A stretch of 64,000 bases of DNA, from NCBI RefSeq assembly GCF_016595235.1, contig NZ_JAENHL010000006.1, forward strand, positions 372,001 to 436,000, read 5' to 3'. Under the pieces are notes generated by a model. That model ran no database searches. It worked only from the letters and a program-made list of their open reading frames with translations, and was not told the origin of the DNA. Below are positions 1 through 7,861 of the stretch, piece after piece. Position 1 is the first letter of the stretch. Every line of letters starts with the position of its first letter. Source of the DNA: Taklimakanibacter albus (lineage in GTDB: Bacteria; Pseudomonadota; Alphaproteobacteria; Rhizobiales; Aestuariivirgaceae). The translations under genes and the position numbers were made by a program.

Positions 1-189
1 TGGCCAGTGCCCAACGCGGCGAACTTATAATTTCCCTTCCTGCATGCGCGGTCGCGGTCGATCTCACATTGAGCTCCATCTTTCAAAGAACGCTTCGGAT
101 CTAAGCCGCGGCGTGATGGAGCGGTAGATGCAGTATTTGCACTTTATTCGTGCATTTGACGCCATATCCGATAGGGTTATGATCGGACG
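1..189. other. Intergenic region left of the LysR gene
   Basis: No convincing gene, terminator or repeat is visible here. The stretch just before the LysR start is A/T-richer than its surroundings and probably holds that gene's promoter. The neighbouring gene on the left lies outside the window, so the regulator's target cannot be inferred. Confidence 0.4.
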
Positions 190-1095
190 ATGACGAAACC
201 GGACTTCAATCTTCTGGTCACCCTCGATGTGCTGCTCGCCGAAGGCAGCGTCGCCCGTGCCGCTCGCCGATTGCGCTTGAGCCCCTCTGCGATGAGCCGG
301 GCGCTGGCGCGGCTCCGCCGGACGCTGGGCGATCCCTTGCTGGTGCGGGCGGGCCGTGGCCTCGTTCCGACACCTCGCGCGCTTGAGTTGCGCGAAGGCG
401 TCGGTCAGCTCGTCGAGGATGTGGAAGCGGTTCTGCGCCCGGCGGAGCAACTCGACCTCAAACAGCTCAGCCGGATCTTCACGCTGCGCACGAGTGAGGG
501 GTTTGTCGAGAATTTCGGACCGGCGCTCATCGCCCGTATCGGCAAGGAAGCGCCCGGCATACGTTTGCGTTTCGTGCAGAAGGCCGACAAGGACAATGCG
601 CCGCTGCGCGACGGCAGCGTCGATCTCGAGACCGGTGTCGTGGTGGAGACGACCGGTCCGGAATTGCGCGCCCAGAGCCTTTTCCGCGACCGCTTCATCG
701 GTGTGGTGCGCAAGGGGCATGTCCTAAGCCGCGGCAAGGTCACGCCCGCACGTTTCGCGGCCGGCCGGCATATTTCCGTCTCGCGCCGCGGCCGTGACAA
801 GGGGCCGATCGACGACGCCTTGAAAGTCCTGGGGCTGGAGCGCGAGATCGTCACCATTGTTGGCGGCTTCGCCACCGCATTGGCCCTGGCCCGCGCCTCG
901 GACCTGATCGCCAGCGTTCCCGAACGCCATACCGGCCGGCTGCGCGCCGGCATGTTCAGCTTCCCGCTGCCGGTCGCGACGCCCGATCTCACGGTTTCAA
1001 TGCTGTGGCATCCGCGGCTCGACGCCGATCCGGCGCATCGCTGGCTGCGCGGCTGCGTCAGGGAGATTTGTGTGGGCGAGAAACGAAAGGCCTAA
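190..1095 (+). CDS. LysR-family transcriptional regulator
   Basis: A 301-residue protein of normal LysR length. Residues about 5-65 form the winged helix-turn-helix, visible in 'SVARAARRLRLSPSAMSRAL' followed by the usual 'LGDPLLVR..RGLVPTPRA' wing. The rest fits the LysR substrate-binding domain. This family binds promoter DNA as a tetramer and responds to a small effector. It usually controls an adjacent divergent gene, but the sequence to the left is cut off by the window edge. On the right it converges on a leftward hypothetical gene with a 9-bp gap. Effector and target are unknown. Confidence 0.88.
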   Translation: MTKPDFNLLVTLDVLLAEGSVARAARRLRLSPSAMSRALARLRRTLGDPLLVRAGRGLVPTPRALELREGVGQLVEDVEAVLRPAEQLDLKQLSRIFTLRTSEGFVENFGPALIARIGKEAPGIRLRFVQKADKDNAPLRDGSVDLETGVVVETTGPELRAQSLFRDRFIGVVRKGHVLSRGKVTPARFAAGRHISVSRRGRDKGPIDDALKVLGLEREIVTIVGGFATALALARASDLIASVPERHTGRLRAGMFSFPLPVATPDLTVSMLWHPRLDADPAHRWLRGCVREICVGEKRKA

Positions 1096-1104
1096 ACGGC
1101 ACAG

Positions 1105-1458
1105 TCACACCGTTCTTCCAGCCTCGGCCTTGCAGTAGATTTTCTCGGGCGCCTTGTCGAAATATTTGAAGAGGGCGGGGCATAGCCAGCCTTCCATCCC
1201 GGTCTTCTCCCAAAGATACCAGTTGCCCTCATATTCCTCGCGCAGCCAGGACAGCTCGGCGGTGAAGCGGGGGAAAGGTCTGGCGGAGAAATAGAGCTTG
1301 AAGCCGCGTTCGGCGTCCGGAATATCTTTCACGAAGATGTCGATCATCTCCGGCATGCCGAAGACGAATGGCTCACGCGTAAGACCCGCGGCTGCATCGT
1401 CGAACACCCAGTCACCTTGATCGCGGTAGGGGTGGATGACCATCATCGCATTCGCCAT
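1105..1458 (-). CDS. Conserved hypothetical protein, 117 aa
   Basis: A soluble 117-residue protein without a signal peptide or membrane segment. It is rich in aromatic residues and contains 'VFDDAAAGLTREPFVFGMPE'. The pattern resembles small proteins I associate with DUF6717, but that is from memory and unchecked. It is the last gene of the leftward alr-mlaE-mlaF run and starts 4 bp after the ATPase stop, so it is probably co-transcribed with it. No catalytic motif can be recognised and no function is proposed. Confidence 0.75.
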   Translation of the reverse strand: MANAMMVIHPYRDQGDWVFDDAAAGLTREPFVFGMPEMIDIFVKDIPDAERGFKLYFSARPFPRFTAELSWLREEYEGNWYLWEKTGMEGWLCPALFKYFDKAPEKIYCKAEAGRTV

Positions 1459-1462
1459 GGGC

Positions 1463-2239
1463 CTACGCCTTCAGGATCTCCATCTGGATCGGTCCTTCGG
1501 CGCGGCCATGGATGAACTGGTCGACATAAGGATTGCCGCTGGTGTCGACGGCGCGCGCCGGGCCCTGCCAGATGATCTCGCCCTTGTGGATCATGGCGAT
1601 GCGGTCGGCGATCTTGCGCGCCGAGGCCATGTCGTGGGTGATCGAAATCGTGGTGGCGCCGAGGCGTTTCACGCTGTCGACGATCAGATTGTTGATGACA
1701 TCGGCCATGATCGGGTCGAGACCGGTGGTCGGCTCGTCGAAGAAGATGATCTCGGGGTCGGCGGCGATGGCGCGGGCGAGGCCGACGCGCTTCTGCATGC
1801 CGCCCGACAATTCGGCCGGATAGAGCACGCCCACTTCCGGACCAAGCCCCACTTGCCGCAGCTTCTCCATGGCGATGTCGCGGGCTTGCTTGCGCGGCAT
1901 ATTACGGCCCTGGATGAGGCCGAAGGCGACATTTTCCCAGACCGGCAGCGAGTCGAAGAGCGCGGCACCCTGGAACAGCATGCCGAAGCGCTGCAGGAAC
2001 GCGTCGCGATCCTTGCCTTTGAGCCGGGTGACTTCCTCGCCGCCGATGGCGATCGATCCCGAATCCGGCCTGACGATGCCGAGGATGGTCTTGATCATCA
2101 CCGACTTGCCGGTACCCGATCCGCCGATGACGACGAGCGAGCGGCCTTTCGGCACGGTGAGATTGATGCCGTTCAGGACCTTCTTCGGTCCGAAGGCTTT
2201 GCGGACATCCTTGAGAGTGATGTAAGCGGTCTCGTCCAT
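1463..2239 (-). CDS. mlaF: MlaF-type lipid ABC transporter ATP-binding protein
   Basis: A 258-residue ATPase of the Mla/Ttg2/Mce lipid transporters, which move phospholipid between the inner and outer membranes. Walker A is 'GGSGTGKS', the ABC signature is 'LSGGMQKRVGLARA', and Walker B is 'IIFFDEPTTGLDP'. I chose the ATG at 2239, 4 nt after the permease stop. A longer reading to 2305 would run backwards through the permease gene and begin with low-quality Ser/Pro-rich sequence. The cognate permease lies directly upstream. No MCE-domain binding protein (MlaD) is visible nearby, so the partner must be encoded elsewhere or outside the window. Confidence 0.9.
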   Translation of the reverse strand: MDETAYITLKDVRKAFGPKKVLNGINLTVPKGRSLVVIGGSGTGKSVMIKTILGIVRPDSGSIAIGGEEVTRLKGKDRDAFLQRFGMLFQGAALFDSLPVWENVAFGLIQGRNMPRKQARDIAMEKLRQVGLGPEVGVLYPAELSGGMQKRVGLARAIAADPEIIFFDEPTTGLDPIMADVINNLIVDSVKRLGATTISITHDMASARKIADRIAMIHKGEIIWQGPARAVDTSGNPYVDQFIHGRAEGPIQMEILKA

Positions 2240-2243
2240 CAGA

Positions 2244-3017
2244 TCACTCCGAGAACAGCAGCGAGGTGAGGACGAAATTGGCGGCGAGGATGAGGATCGC
2301 GGCACTCACCACCGCATTGGTGGTGGCCCGGCCGACGCCTTGCGCGCCACCCTTCGAGTTGAAACCGTGATAACAGCCCATCAAGGTGATGATGAAGCCG
2401 AACACCGCCGCCTTGATGAGGCCCGACACGACGTCGCCGACTTGCAGGAAGTCCGAGGTGCTCTTGATATAGGCGTAGGAGTTGAAGCCGAGCGAGCGGG
2501 TGCCGACGATATAGCCGCCCATGATGCCGATGATGTCGGCGATGCCGACCAGGATGGGCAGCGTGATGACGCCGGCGAGGATGCGGGGGCCCACCAGATA
2601 TTTGAACGGATTGGTGGCGAGCGTCGTCAAGGCGTCGATCTGCTCGGTGACCCGCATGGTGCCGAGCTCGGCGGCGATCGAGGCGCCGACGCGTCCCGCC
2701 ACCATCAGGCCGGCGAGCACCGGGCCCAGCTCGCGGGTGATGCCGAGCGCCACGATGGTCGAGACCAGGCTTTCGGCATTGAAGCGCGACCCGCCGAGAT
2801 AGATCTGCAGCGCCAGGGCGCCGCCGGTGAAGAAGGCGGTGAGGCCGACCACCGGCAGTGAGTTGTAGCCCACCTTGAGGATCTGGTCGAAGATCTGGCG
2901 CACATAGATGGTGGGGGTGAGGCCCTGCACCAGCGCGTCCTTGATGAAAAGGACGATGCTGCCGATCTCGGTGAGGAGGGCCAGGACGACTCGGCCCAGA
3001 TTGGCGAGAAAATTCAC
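2244..3017 (-). CDS. mlaE: MlaE-family lipid ABC transporter permease
   Basis: A 257-residue integral membrane protein with the MlaE fold. It has about five to six hydrophobic segments and the family core 'LGITRELGPVLAGLMVAGRVG', followed by 'ELGTMRVTEQIDAL' and 'NPFKYLVGPR'. It forms the membrane channel for the ATPase encoded next to it. Its ATG overlaps the stop of alr by 4 bp (ATGA), so the two are translationally coupled. Genes for a lipid-transport permease and ATPase after alr fit a cell-envelope operon. Confidence 0.92.
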   Translation of the reverse strand: MNFLANLGRVVLALLTEIGSIVLFIKDALVQGLTPTIYVRQIFDQILKVGYNSLPVVGLTAFFTGGALALQIYLGGSRFNAESLVSTIVALGITRELGPVLAGLMVAGRVGASIAAELGTMRVTEQIDALTTLATNPFKYLVGPRILAGVITLPILVGIADIIGIMGGYIVGTRSLGFNSYAYIKSTSDFLQVGDVVSGLIKAAVFGFIITLMGCYHGFNSKGGAQGVGRATTNAVVSAAILILAANFVLTSLLFSE

Positions 3018-4210
3018 GATGTCAGAGCCTTGGAGAAATGCGATTCGCCCCCCGAATATAGACGGGTAAAGCGCTGGCCTAAACGGGTGAGGAGTTCATA
3101 GGATATGGTTCCGGCCCATTCTGCCGTTTCATCGATGGCAATATTGCGACCGATGAGTTCCGCTCTTGTTCCGCGGCGGCAGAGATCGACCGGCACCTGC
3201 GTAACGTCGACCGCCATCATGTCCATCGAGATGCGCCCGATCACCGGGCAGCGGCGGTCGCCGATATAGACCTGGGCCGGGCCGTTGGTGGCGCGCGAGC
3301 TCAAGGAACGCGGCACGCCGTCCTTGTAGCCGGCGCCCAATATGGCGATCCGGGTCGGCCGGGTCGCCCGCCAGGTGGCGCCATAGCCGACGCTTTCGCC
3401 GGCCTGGATCTCGCGTAGCTGGAGGACGGTGCCCTGGAGATGCGCCACCGGGAGCATCGGATTGCTGTCAGGAGCGACCGGATTGCCGCCATAAAGCGCG
3501 ATGCCGGGCCGCACCAGGTCATGGGTGTATTCGGCGCCCAGAAAGATGCCGCTCGAATTGGCGAGGCTCGCGGGAACGCCGGGCAGCCTCTGGCGCACCG
3601 CCGCGAAAGCGGTCTTCTGGCGGCCATTGAGCGGGTGGTTCGGCTCATCGGCGCAAGCGAGGTGGCTCATCAGAAGAGTGAGATTGAGCCGCGCCATGAT
3701 CTCATTGTCGCCAAGCAGCGTCTCGAAGTCGCCAGTCGAGAAACCGAGCCGGTTGATGCCGGTATCGACATGGATCGCGCAGGGCAGGTTGCGGCCATAT
3801 TGGGTCCCGAAGGCCGCCCATTCGCGCGCTTCCTCCAGCGTAATGAGGGCGGGGCGCAGATCCTCGCCGGCATAGAATTCGGCCTGGCCGGGGAAAAGAC
3901 CGTCCAGCACATAGATGACGGCCTCGCGCGGCAGGATGGCCCTGAGCTCGCCGCCTTCCATCGGGCGCGCCACGAAGAAGGTGCGGCAGCCCGCGGCCCA
4001 GAGCGCCGCGGCCACTTGCTCGACACCCAGCCCATAGGCGTTGCCTTTGACCGCCGCGCCGCATTCGGCCGGCGCCGCCTTGGCGGCGAGCCTTTTCCAG
4101 TTTTCCTGGATGGCGTCGAGATCGACGGTCAGGATGGCACCGGCCAGATCGCTGGGCGGACCACTGATATGGGCGTTGGACGAACTCATGGCCTGCGCAT
4201 AAAGCGTCAA
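3014..4210 (-). CDS. alr: Alanine racemase
   Basis: A PLP enzyme of about 398 residues that interconverts L- and D-alanine, supplying D-Ala for peptidoglycan. The PLP lysine is K55 in 'AAVKGNAYGLG'. 'HVDTGINRLGF' matches the barrel motif, 'SVGYGATWRA' holds the second catalytic tyrosine, and 'GRISMDMMAVDVT' is a family signature. The start is either 4210 or the ATG seven codons later; the first seven residues have no clear homology. In many Hyphomicrobiales alr follows dnaB directly. Here dnaB ends 14 kb away on the same strand, which suggests accessory DNA was inserted between them. Confidence 0.93.
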   Translation of the reverse strand: MTLYAQAMSSSNAHISGPPSDLAGAILTVDLDAIQENWKRLAAKAAPAECGAAVKGNAYGLGVEQVAAALWAAGCRTFFVARPMEGGELRAILPREAVIYVLDGLFPGQAEFYAGEDLRPALITLEEAREWAAFGTQYGRNLPCAIHVDTGINRLGFSTGDFETLLGDNEIMARLNLTLLMSHLACADEPNHPLNGRQKTAFAAVRQRLPGVPASLANSSGIFLGAEYTHDLVRPGIALYGGNPVAPDSNPMLPVAHLQGTVLQLREIQAGESVGYGATWRATRPTRIAILGAGYKDGVPRSLSSRATNGPAQVYIGDRRCPVIGRISMDMMAVDVTQVPVDLCRRGTRAELIGRNIAIDETAEWAGTISYELLTRLGQRFTRLYSGGESHFSKALTS

Positions 4211-4233
4211 TCGGCCACGGATGCAAGGATATA

Positions 4234-5412
4234 TCAGCCTGTCGCTTTTATGGACTTACGTTCGGTCCCGCGTCCGCGGATGAGCGCCAGCACCATTTCG
4301 GCGACGGCGAAGGCCAGCACGGCGGTGAGGAAGCCCGGAATGCCGACCGTCACGATGAGCCAGCCGCCGAGCACCGGGAAGCCGAATATGCCCAGGAAAT
4401 AGGCAACGACGAACCAGGTCAAAGCGGCGCTGCGCTGCTCGGCCGGGGCGTCATTGACCGCCTGGGTCTGGATCACGGTGTAGACCAGGCCATAGCCGAG
4501 GCCGAGCAGGATGGCGCTCGCGATCTGCGCGATCAATCCGAAGCCCAGGCCGAAAGCGGTGACGATGCCGAGGATCATCAAAGCGAGCAGGAGAACGGCG
4601 ACGCGATCGCCATCGGCGCGGCTGATGATTGGCGCCAGGATGAAGCGCGCCACCACGACGGTGATGGCATAGACGGCGAAATAGGTGCCGGCCGCGAGAT
4701 CGGTGCCGCGCACCAGCGAGGACTGGAATGTCAGCATGCCGCTGAACACACAGGCGCCGAGCCCGACCATGAGGATCGGATAGACCGCGCGCGAGGAGAG
4801 AAGGGTCGGCAAAGCGCGCACCCAGTTGCCGTTCTGCGCGTTGGTCGCCTGGGTGTGAGGCGACAGGCTTTCGAAGATGAGCAGCAGAACAGCCGCGAAG
4901 AGCGTGGCGCCGGCGATCAGGCCGAAGGTGCCGGAGGTCGTGAAGCCCAGCTGTCGGACGAGTGCTGTCGCGATGATCGGACTGAAGCCGATGCCGGCCA
5001 TCTGGAAAGCGCCGAAGCGGGTGAACCAGAAGCCGCGGTCCTGATCGCTGACGCGCTCCGACAGCGCCATGGGGGCGGCAAGATAGAAAATGCCCCAGCC
5101 GATCCCCAGGAAGAAGCCGGCGAGCGCTATGAGCGGCGTCAGTGTATGGAGGAGCGACAGGAGGCCATAACCCACCGCCACCGAGACGGCGCCCATCGCG
5201 CCCATGCGCGCTGCCTTGAGTTTCTTGGCGTACCAGCCGACCAGCGGCACGCCGATGAGCGTGCCGACCATCGCGCCGCCGAGCGTCGTGCTGGTGTCGA
5301 TCTCGCTGCCGCCCATCGCGCGAAAATGCTCGGTGAGCAGGAAGGTGGCGCCATAGCCGCCGGCCGTGAAGAGAGAGCCGACAAACAGGAAGTAAGCGTG
5401 CGATGCGCGCAT
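4234..5412 (-). CDS. MFS transporter, 12 TM
   Basis: A 392-residue major facilitator superfamily protein with about 12 hydrophobic segments. The loop 'VGWYAKKLKAARMGAMGA' is the cytoplasmic A-motif region between TM2 and TM3. Length and layout fit small drug or metabolite exporters. The substrate cannot be read from the sequence. It lies 23 bp upstream of alr on the same strand and may feed transcription into alr. Confidence 0.85.
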   Translation of the reverse strand: MRASHAYFLFVGSLFTAGGYGATFLLTEHFRAMGGSEIDTSTTLGGAMVGTLIGVPLVGWYAKKLKAARMGAMGAVSVAVGYGLLSLLHTLTPLIALAGFFLGIGWGIFYLAAPMALSERVSDQDRGFWFTRFGAFQMAGIGFSPIIATALVRQLGFTTSGTFGLIAGATLFAAVLLLIFESLSPHTQATNAQNGNWVRALPTLLSSRAVYPILMVGLGACVFSGMLTFQSSLVRGTDLAAGTYFAVYAITVVVARFILAPIISRADGDRVAVLLLALMILGIVTAFGLGFGLIAQIASAILLGLGYGLVYTVIQTQAVNDAPAEQRSAALTWFVVAYFLGIFGFPVLGGWLIVTVGIPGFLTAVLAFAVAEMVLALIRGRGTERKSIKATG

Positions 5413-5718
5413 GGTCCGGGTCCGGATGAATTGACCGGTCGACTATGCCCGCGAAGTGGTCTGCCCGATATGTCCACTTCCGGAGAAGCGTCTGAGGCCA
5501 CTTGGTCCACGTCCAACTTCCCTTCTCTCGCTTGCGGGAGAAGGTGGCCGAAGGCCGGATGAGGGTGTTCTCTCAGCTACTCGCTATCGGAGGCATCGGA
5601 GGTATTGAAGCTTCATCATTGTCTTGAAGAGCTGTCGTGAGTTGAACCAACACCCTCATCCGCCCTGTCGGGCACCTTCTCCCGCAGGCGGGAGAAGGGG
5701 GAGTAGAGGGGCGAGGGG
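5413..5718. other. 306-bp intergenic region filled by an inverted repeat
   Basis: No gene is seen. The region is mostly taken up by the two-armed repeat described separately (5519-5569 and 5649-5702). The part next to the MFS start (5413-5510) probably carries the promoter of the MFS-alr unit. The repeat lies just past the stop of the NagB-like gene and may act as its transcript end. Confidence 0.6.
5519..5702. repeat. Intergenic inverted repeat with two ~50-bp arms
   Basis: The left arm (5519-5569) contains 'GGGAGAAGGTGGCC' and 'CCGGATGAGGGTGTT'. The right arm (5649-5702) is its near-perfect reverse complement, containing 'AACACCCTCATCCG' and 'CACCTTCTCCCGCAGGCG'. About 80 bp of unrelated sequence separates the arms, and each arm also has its own internal hairpin. 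Repeats with this core are widespread between genes in Hyphomicrobiales genomes. Transcribed, the pair would fold into one long stem. Confidence 0.85.
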
Positions 5719-6441
5719 TTAAACCAGCGCCGGTTGCAGCTCTGCTTCGGCGATGACGGTCACATCCTTATGGCCGAGGAGGCAGGTGACCGGCCAGGCA
5801 TCGTCCTTACGGCCCTTGAGCAGAGCAGCCATCGCCTCGCGCTTGGTGGCGCCGGCGCAGAGCAGCAGGATCTTGCGCGCGGCGAGCAGCGTCTTGATGC
5901 CCATGGTGAGGCCGGAGCGCGGAACATCTTCGGCGTCAGCGAAATTGGGCCGATGCGCCAGGCGGGTCTTCTCGGCGAGAACCACGCGATGGGTTTCCTG
6001 ATCCCAGGGATCGTAGGGCTCGTTGAAGGCGACATGGCCATTGCCGCCGAGGCCCAATATGGCGAGGTCGAACCCGCCCGCAGCTGCGATGGCGCGGTCA
6101 TAGTTGCGGCATTCTTCCAGCGCATCGGGCGCGTCGCCGCGCAGCAGCCGGATATTTTCCGGCGTTGCGTCGATATGATCGAGGAAGTGCCTGTGCAGGA
6201 AGGTGTGATAGCTCTGCGGATGATCGGGCGACATGCCCTCATATTCATCGAGATTGAAGAACCGCGTGGTCGCGAAGGAGAGCGGGCGTCTGGCGAGCGC
6301 CTGGTAGAGGCCGATCGGAGTCTCGCCGGTCGGCAGTGCGATGACGGGCGATTTCACCCGAGGGAGGAGGTCCTGCACGATGTCGGCGGCGGCTTCGGCG
6401 AGCGCGGCGCGCGACCGGGCCCAGTGAACGGGAAGAGTCAT
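5719..6441 (-). CDS. Glucosamine-6-phosphate deaminase-like protein
   Basis: A 240-residue NagB-family protein. 'ALPTGETPIGLYQAL' is the phosphate loop, 'FFNLDEYEGM' carries the conserved Asp-Glu-Tyr, and 'GNGHVAFNEP' is the active-site block. NagB converts glucosamine-6-phosphate to fructose-6-phosphate and ammonia. The Asp of the usual DGH triad is Asn here (N134), while H136 and E141 remain. Its ATG at 6441 overlaps the stop of the sugar kinase by 4 bp, so the two are coupled. Substrate is inferred from family only; a related phosphosugar is possible given the odd neighbours. Confidence 0.82.
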   Translation of the reverse strand: MTLPVHWARSRAALAEAAADIVQDLLPRVKSPVIALPTGETPIGLYQALARRPLSFATTRFFNLDEYEGMSPDHPQSYHTFLHRHFLDHIDATPENIRLLRGDAPDALEECRNYDRAIAAAGGFDLAILGLGGNGHVAFNEPYDPWDQETHRVVLAEKTRLAHRPNFADAEDVPRSGLTMGIKTLLAARKILLLCAGATKREAMAALLKGRKDDAWPVTCLLGHKDVTVIAEAELQPALV

Positions 6442-7856
6442 GATCTGCTTTCGGCGATGCGGGGAAAAAGCGCGCAATAGCGGGCATAGAAGTCGTCATA
6501 GATGTTTGCCGCCGCGGAGGGCGTCAGCGTCTCGGTGTCCTGCCGATGCGCCGTCATTTCCGGCATGGCGATCAGCGCGGCGCCGATCGCCGCCGGCGAC
6601 ACATGCGTATAGGGCGTCACGGGACGGCCGAGTATGTCGGCGAGGAGCTGCATAGTCGCTGGATGCTCCGTCGCATGACCGGCGATGATGATGCGGGTGA
6701 CGGGTTGCGTCTCCGCGAGGATGTCGATGCAGCGCCGGATCTCGAACTGGACGCCTTCGACATAGGCGCGAGCGATATCCGCGGCCTTGTGCTGAATGGT
6801 GAGTCCGTGCAGAACGCCGCGCAGATCGGGATTCCATAGCGCGCCTTGCTCGCCGCCGGCAAGATAGGGCGCGAAGAAGAGGCCCTTGGCGCCGGGTTCG
6901 GAAGCCGTGGCGCGCCGGTCGATCTCGCCGTCCGGCCAGCCGAGCAATTCGGAGAGCCAGCGATAGGAGCTGCCGGTCGACAGCAGGTCCATTTCGCGGC
7001 CGAAGACACGCGCGCGGGCATGAGGGGTGAGGAGATAGCGCCGCTTGGGATCGAGAAATGTCTGGATGCTGGCATCCATGATGATGGTGCTGGATCCGGT
7101 AGTGACGCTGACGGCGCCGGCTTCGAGGCCGGTCATCGCATAGGCGCTGGCGGCGGAATCGGCCGCACCCGCATGGACCGGAATACCGGCCTTGAGGCCG
7201 AGCCGCCTGGCGGCGTCCTGGCCCAGGCGACCGGCGACCGAGGCTGCCGGCATAAGGCCGGGAAGCAACGCCGGATCGAGAACCCAATGGCGGCAGAGGC
7301 CGTCATCCCATTGGCCGGTGGTGAAGTCATAGACGCCATAACCGGCGGCGGTCGACGGATCGGTCACGCGGACGCCCGTGAGGGCGCAGCAGAGATAATC
7401 CTTGGCCGACAGGATGCCGTCGATCGAAGAGGGATATTGCGCGCGATGATGCGCCAGCATCGGCGCCAGATAGCGTCCGTCGATCGGCATGCCGGTCAGC
7501 TCATAGGTCTTCTGCCGGAAGGCCTCGTCGAGACGTCCCGCCGCCCAGTCGTCGGCCCGCGCATCCATCCAGGTGATGGCGCGGCCTTGCGGCTCGGTGC
7601 CTGACAGGCAGACGAGCGTCGGCAACTGGCCGGTGAGGCCGATGGCGGCGACCTCATCGTCGCGTCCCGTCATGGTTTGCCGGACCGCGTCCTCGGTTGC
7701 CTTGACCCAGGAAGCCGGATCCTGCTCGGCCTGGCCGGGCGCCTCGCGGAAAGTCTGGAAAGAGGATTGGCCTGAGGCCACGACCGCGCCATCGGCGGCA
7801 AGCGCTACGCACTTGACCGCCGATGTGCCGAGATCGATGCCGAGAGTAAGTGTCAT
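6438..7856 (-). CDS. FGGY-family carbohydrate kinase (xylulokinase-like)
   Basis: A 472-residue sugar kinase. The N-terminal phosphate-binding motif is 'GIDLGTSAVKC'; 'GLTGQLPTLV' and 'TWMDARADDW' fit the xylulokinase branch; 'HAGAADSAASAYA' is the second ATP-domain motif. FGGY kinases phosphorylate ketoses, polyols or gluconate. I chose the ATG at 7856, since sequence upstream of it is Arg-rich shadow of the next gene. It lies 5 bp after the aminotransferase stop and overlaps the NagB-like gene. The trio suggests phosphorylation followed by deamination of an unusual sugar. Confidence 0.87.
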   Translation of the reverse strand: MTLTLGIDLGTSAVKCVALAADGAVVASGQSSFQTFREAPGQAEQDPASWVKATEDAVRQTMTGRDDEVAAIGLTGQLPTLVCLSGTEPQGRAITWMDARADDWAAGRLDEAFRQKTYELTGMPIDGRYLAPMLAHHRAQYPSSIDGILSAKDYLCCALTGVRVTDPSTAAGYGVYDFTTGQWDDGLCRHWVLDPALLPGLMPAASVAGRLGQDAARRLGLKAGIPVHAGAADSAASAYAMTGLEAGAVSVTTGSSTIIMDASIQTFLDPKRRYLLTPHARARVFGREMDLLSTGSSYRWLSELLGWPDGEIDRRATASEPGAKGLFFAPYLAGGEQGALWNPDLRGVLHGLTIQHKAADIARAYVEGVQFEIRRCIDILAETQPVTRIIIAGHATEHPATMQLLADILGRPVTPYTHVSPAAIGAALIAMPEMTAHRQDTETLTPSAAANIYDDFYARYCALFPRIAESRS

Positions 7857-7861
7857 ACCCT

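Noticed and set aside
64-720. Leftward open frame of 218 codons
   Set aside because: It lies antisense to the LysR gene, is rich in Arg and Ala without any motif, and is explained by the codon bias of the real gene.
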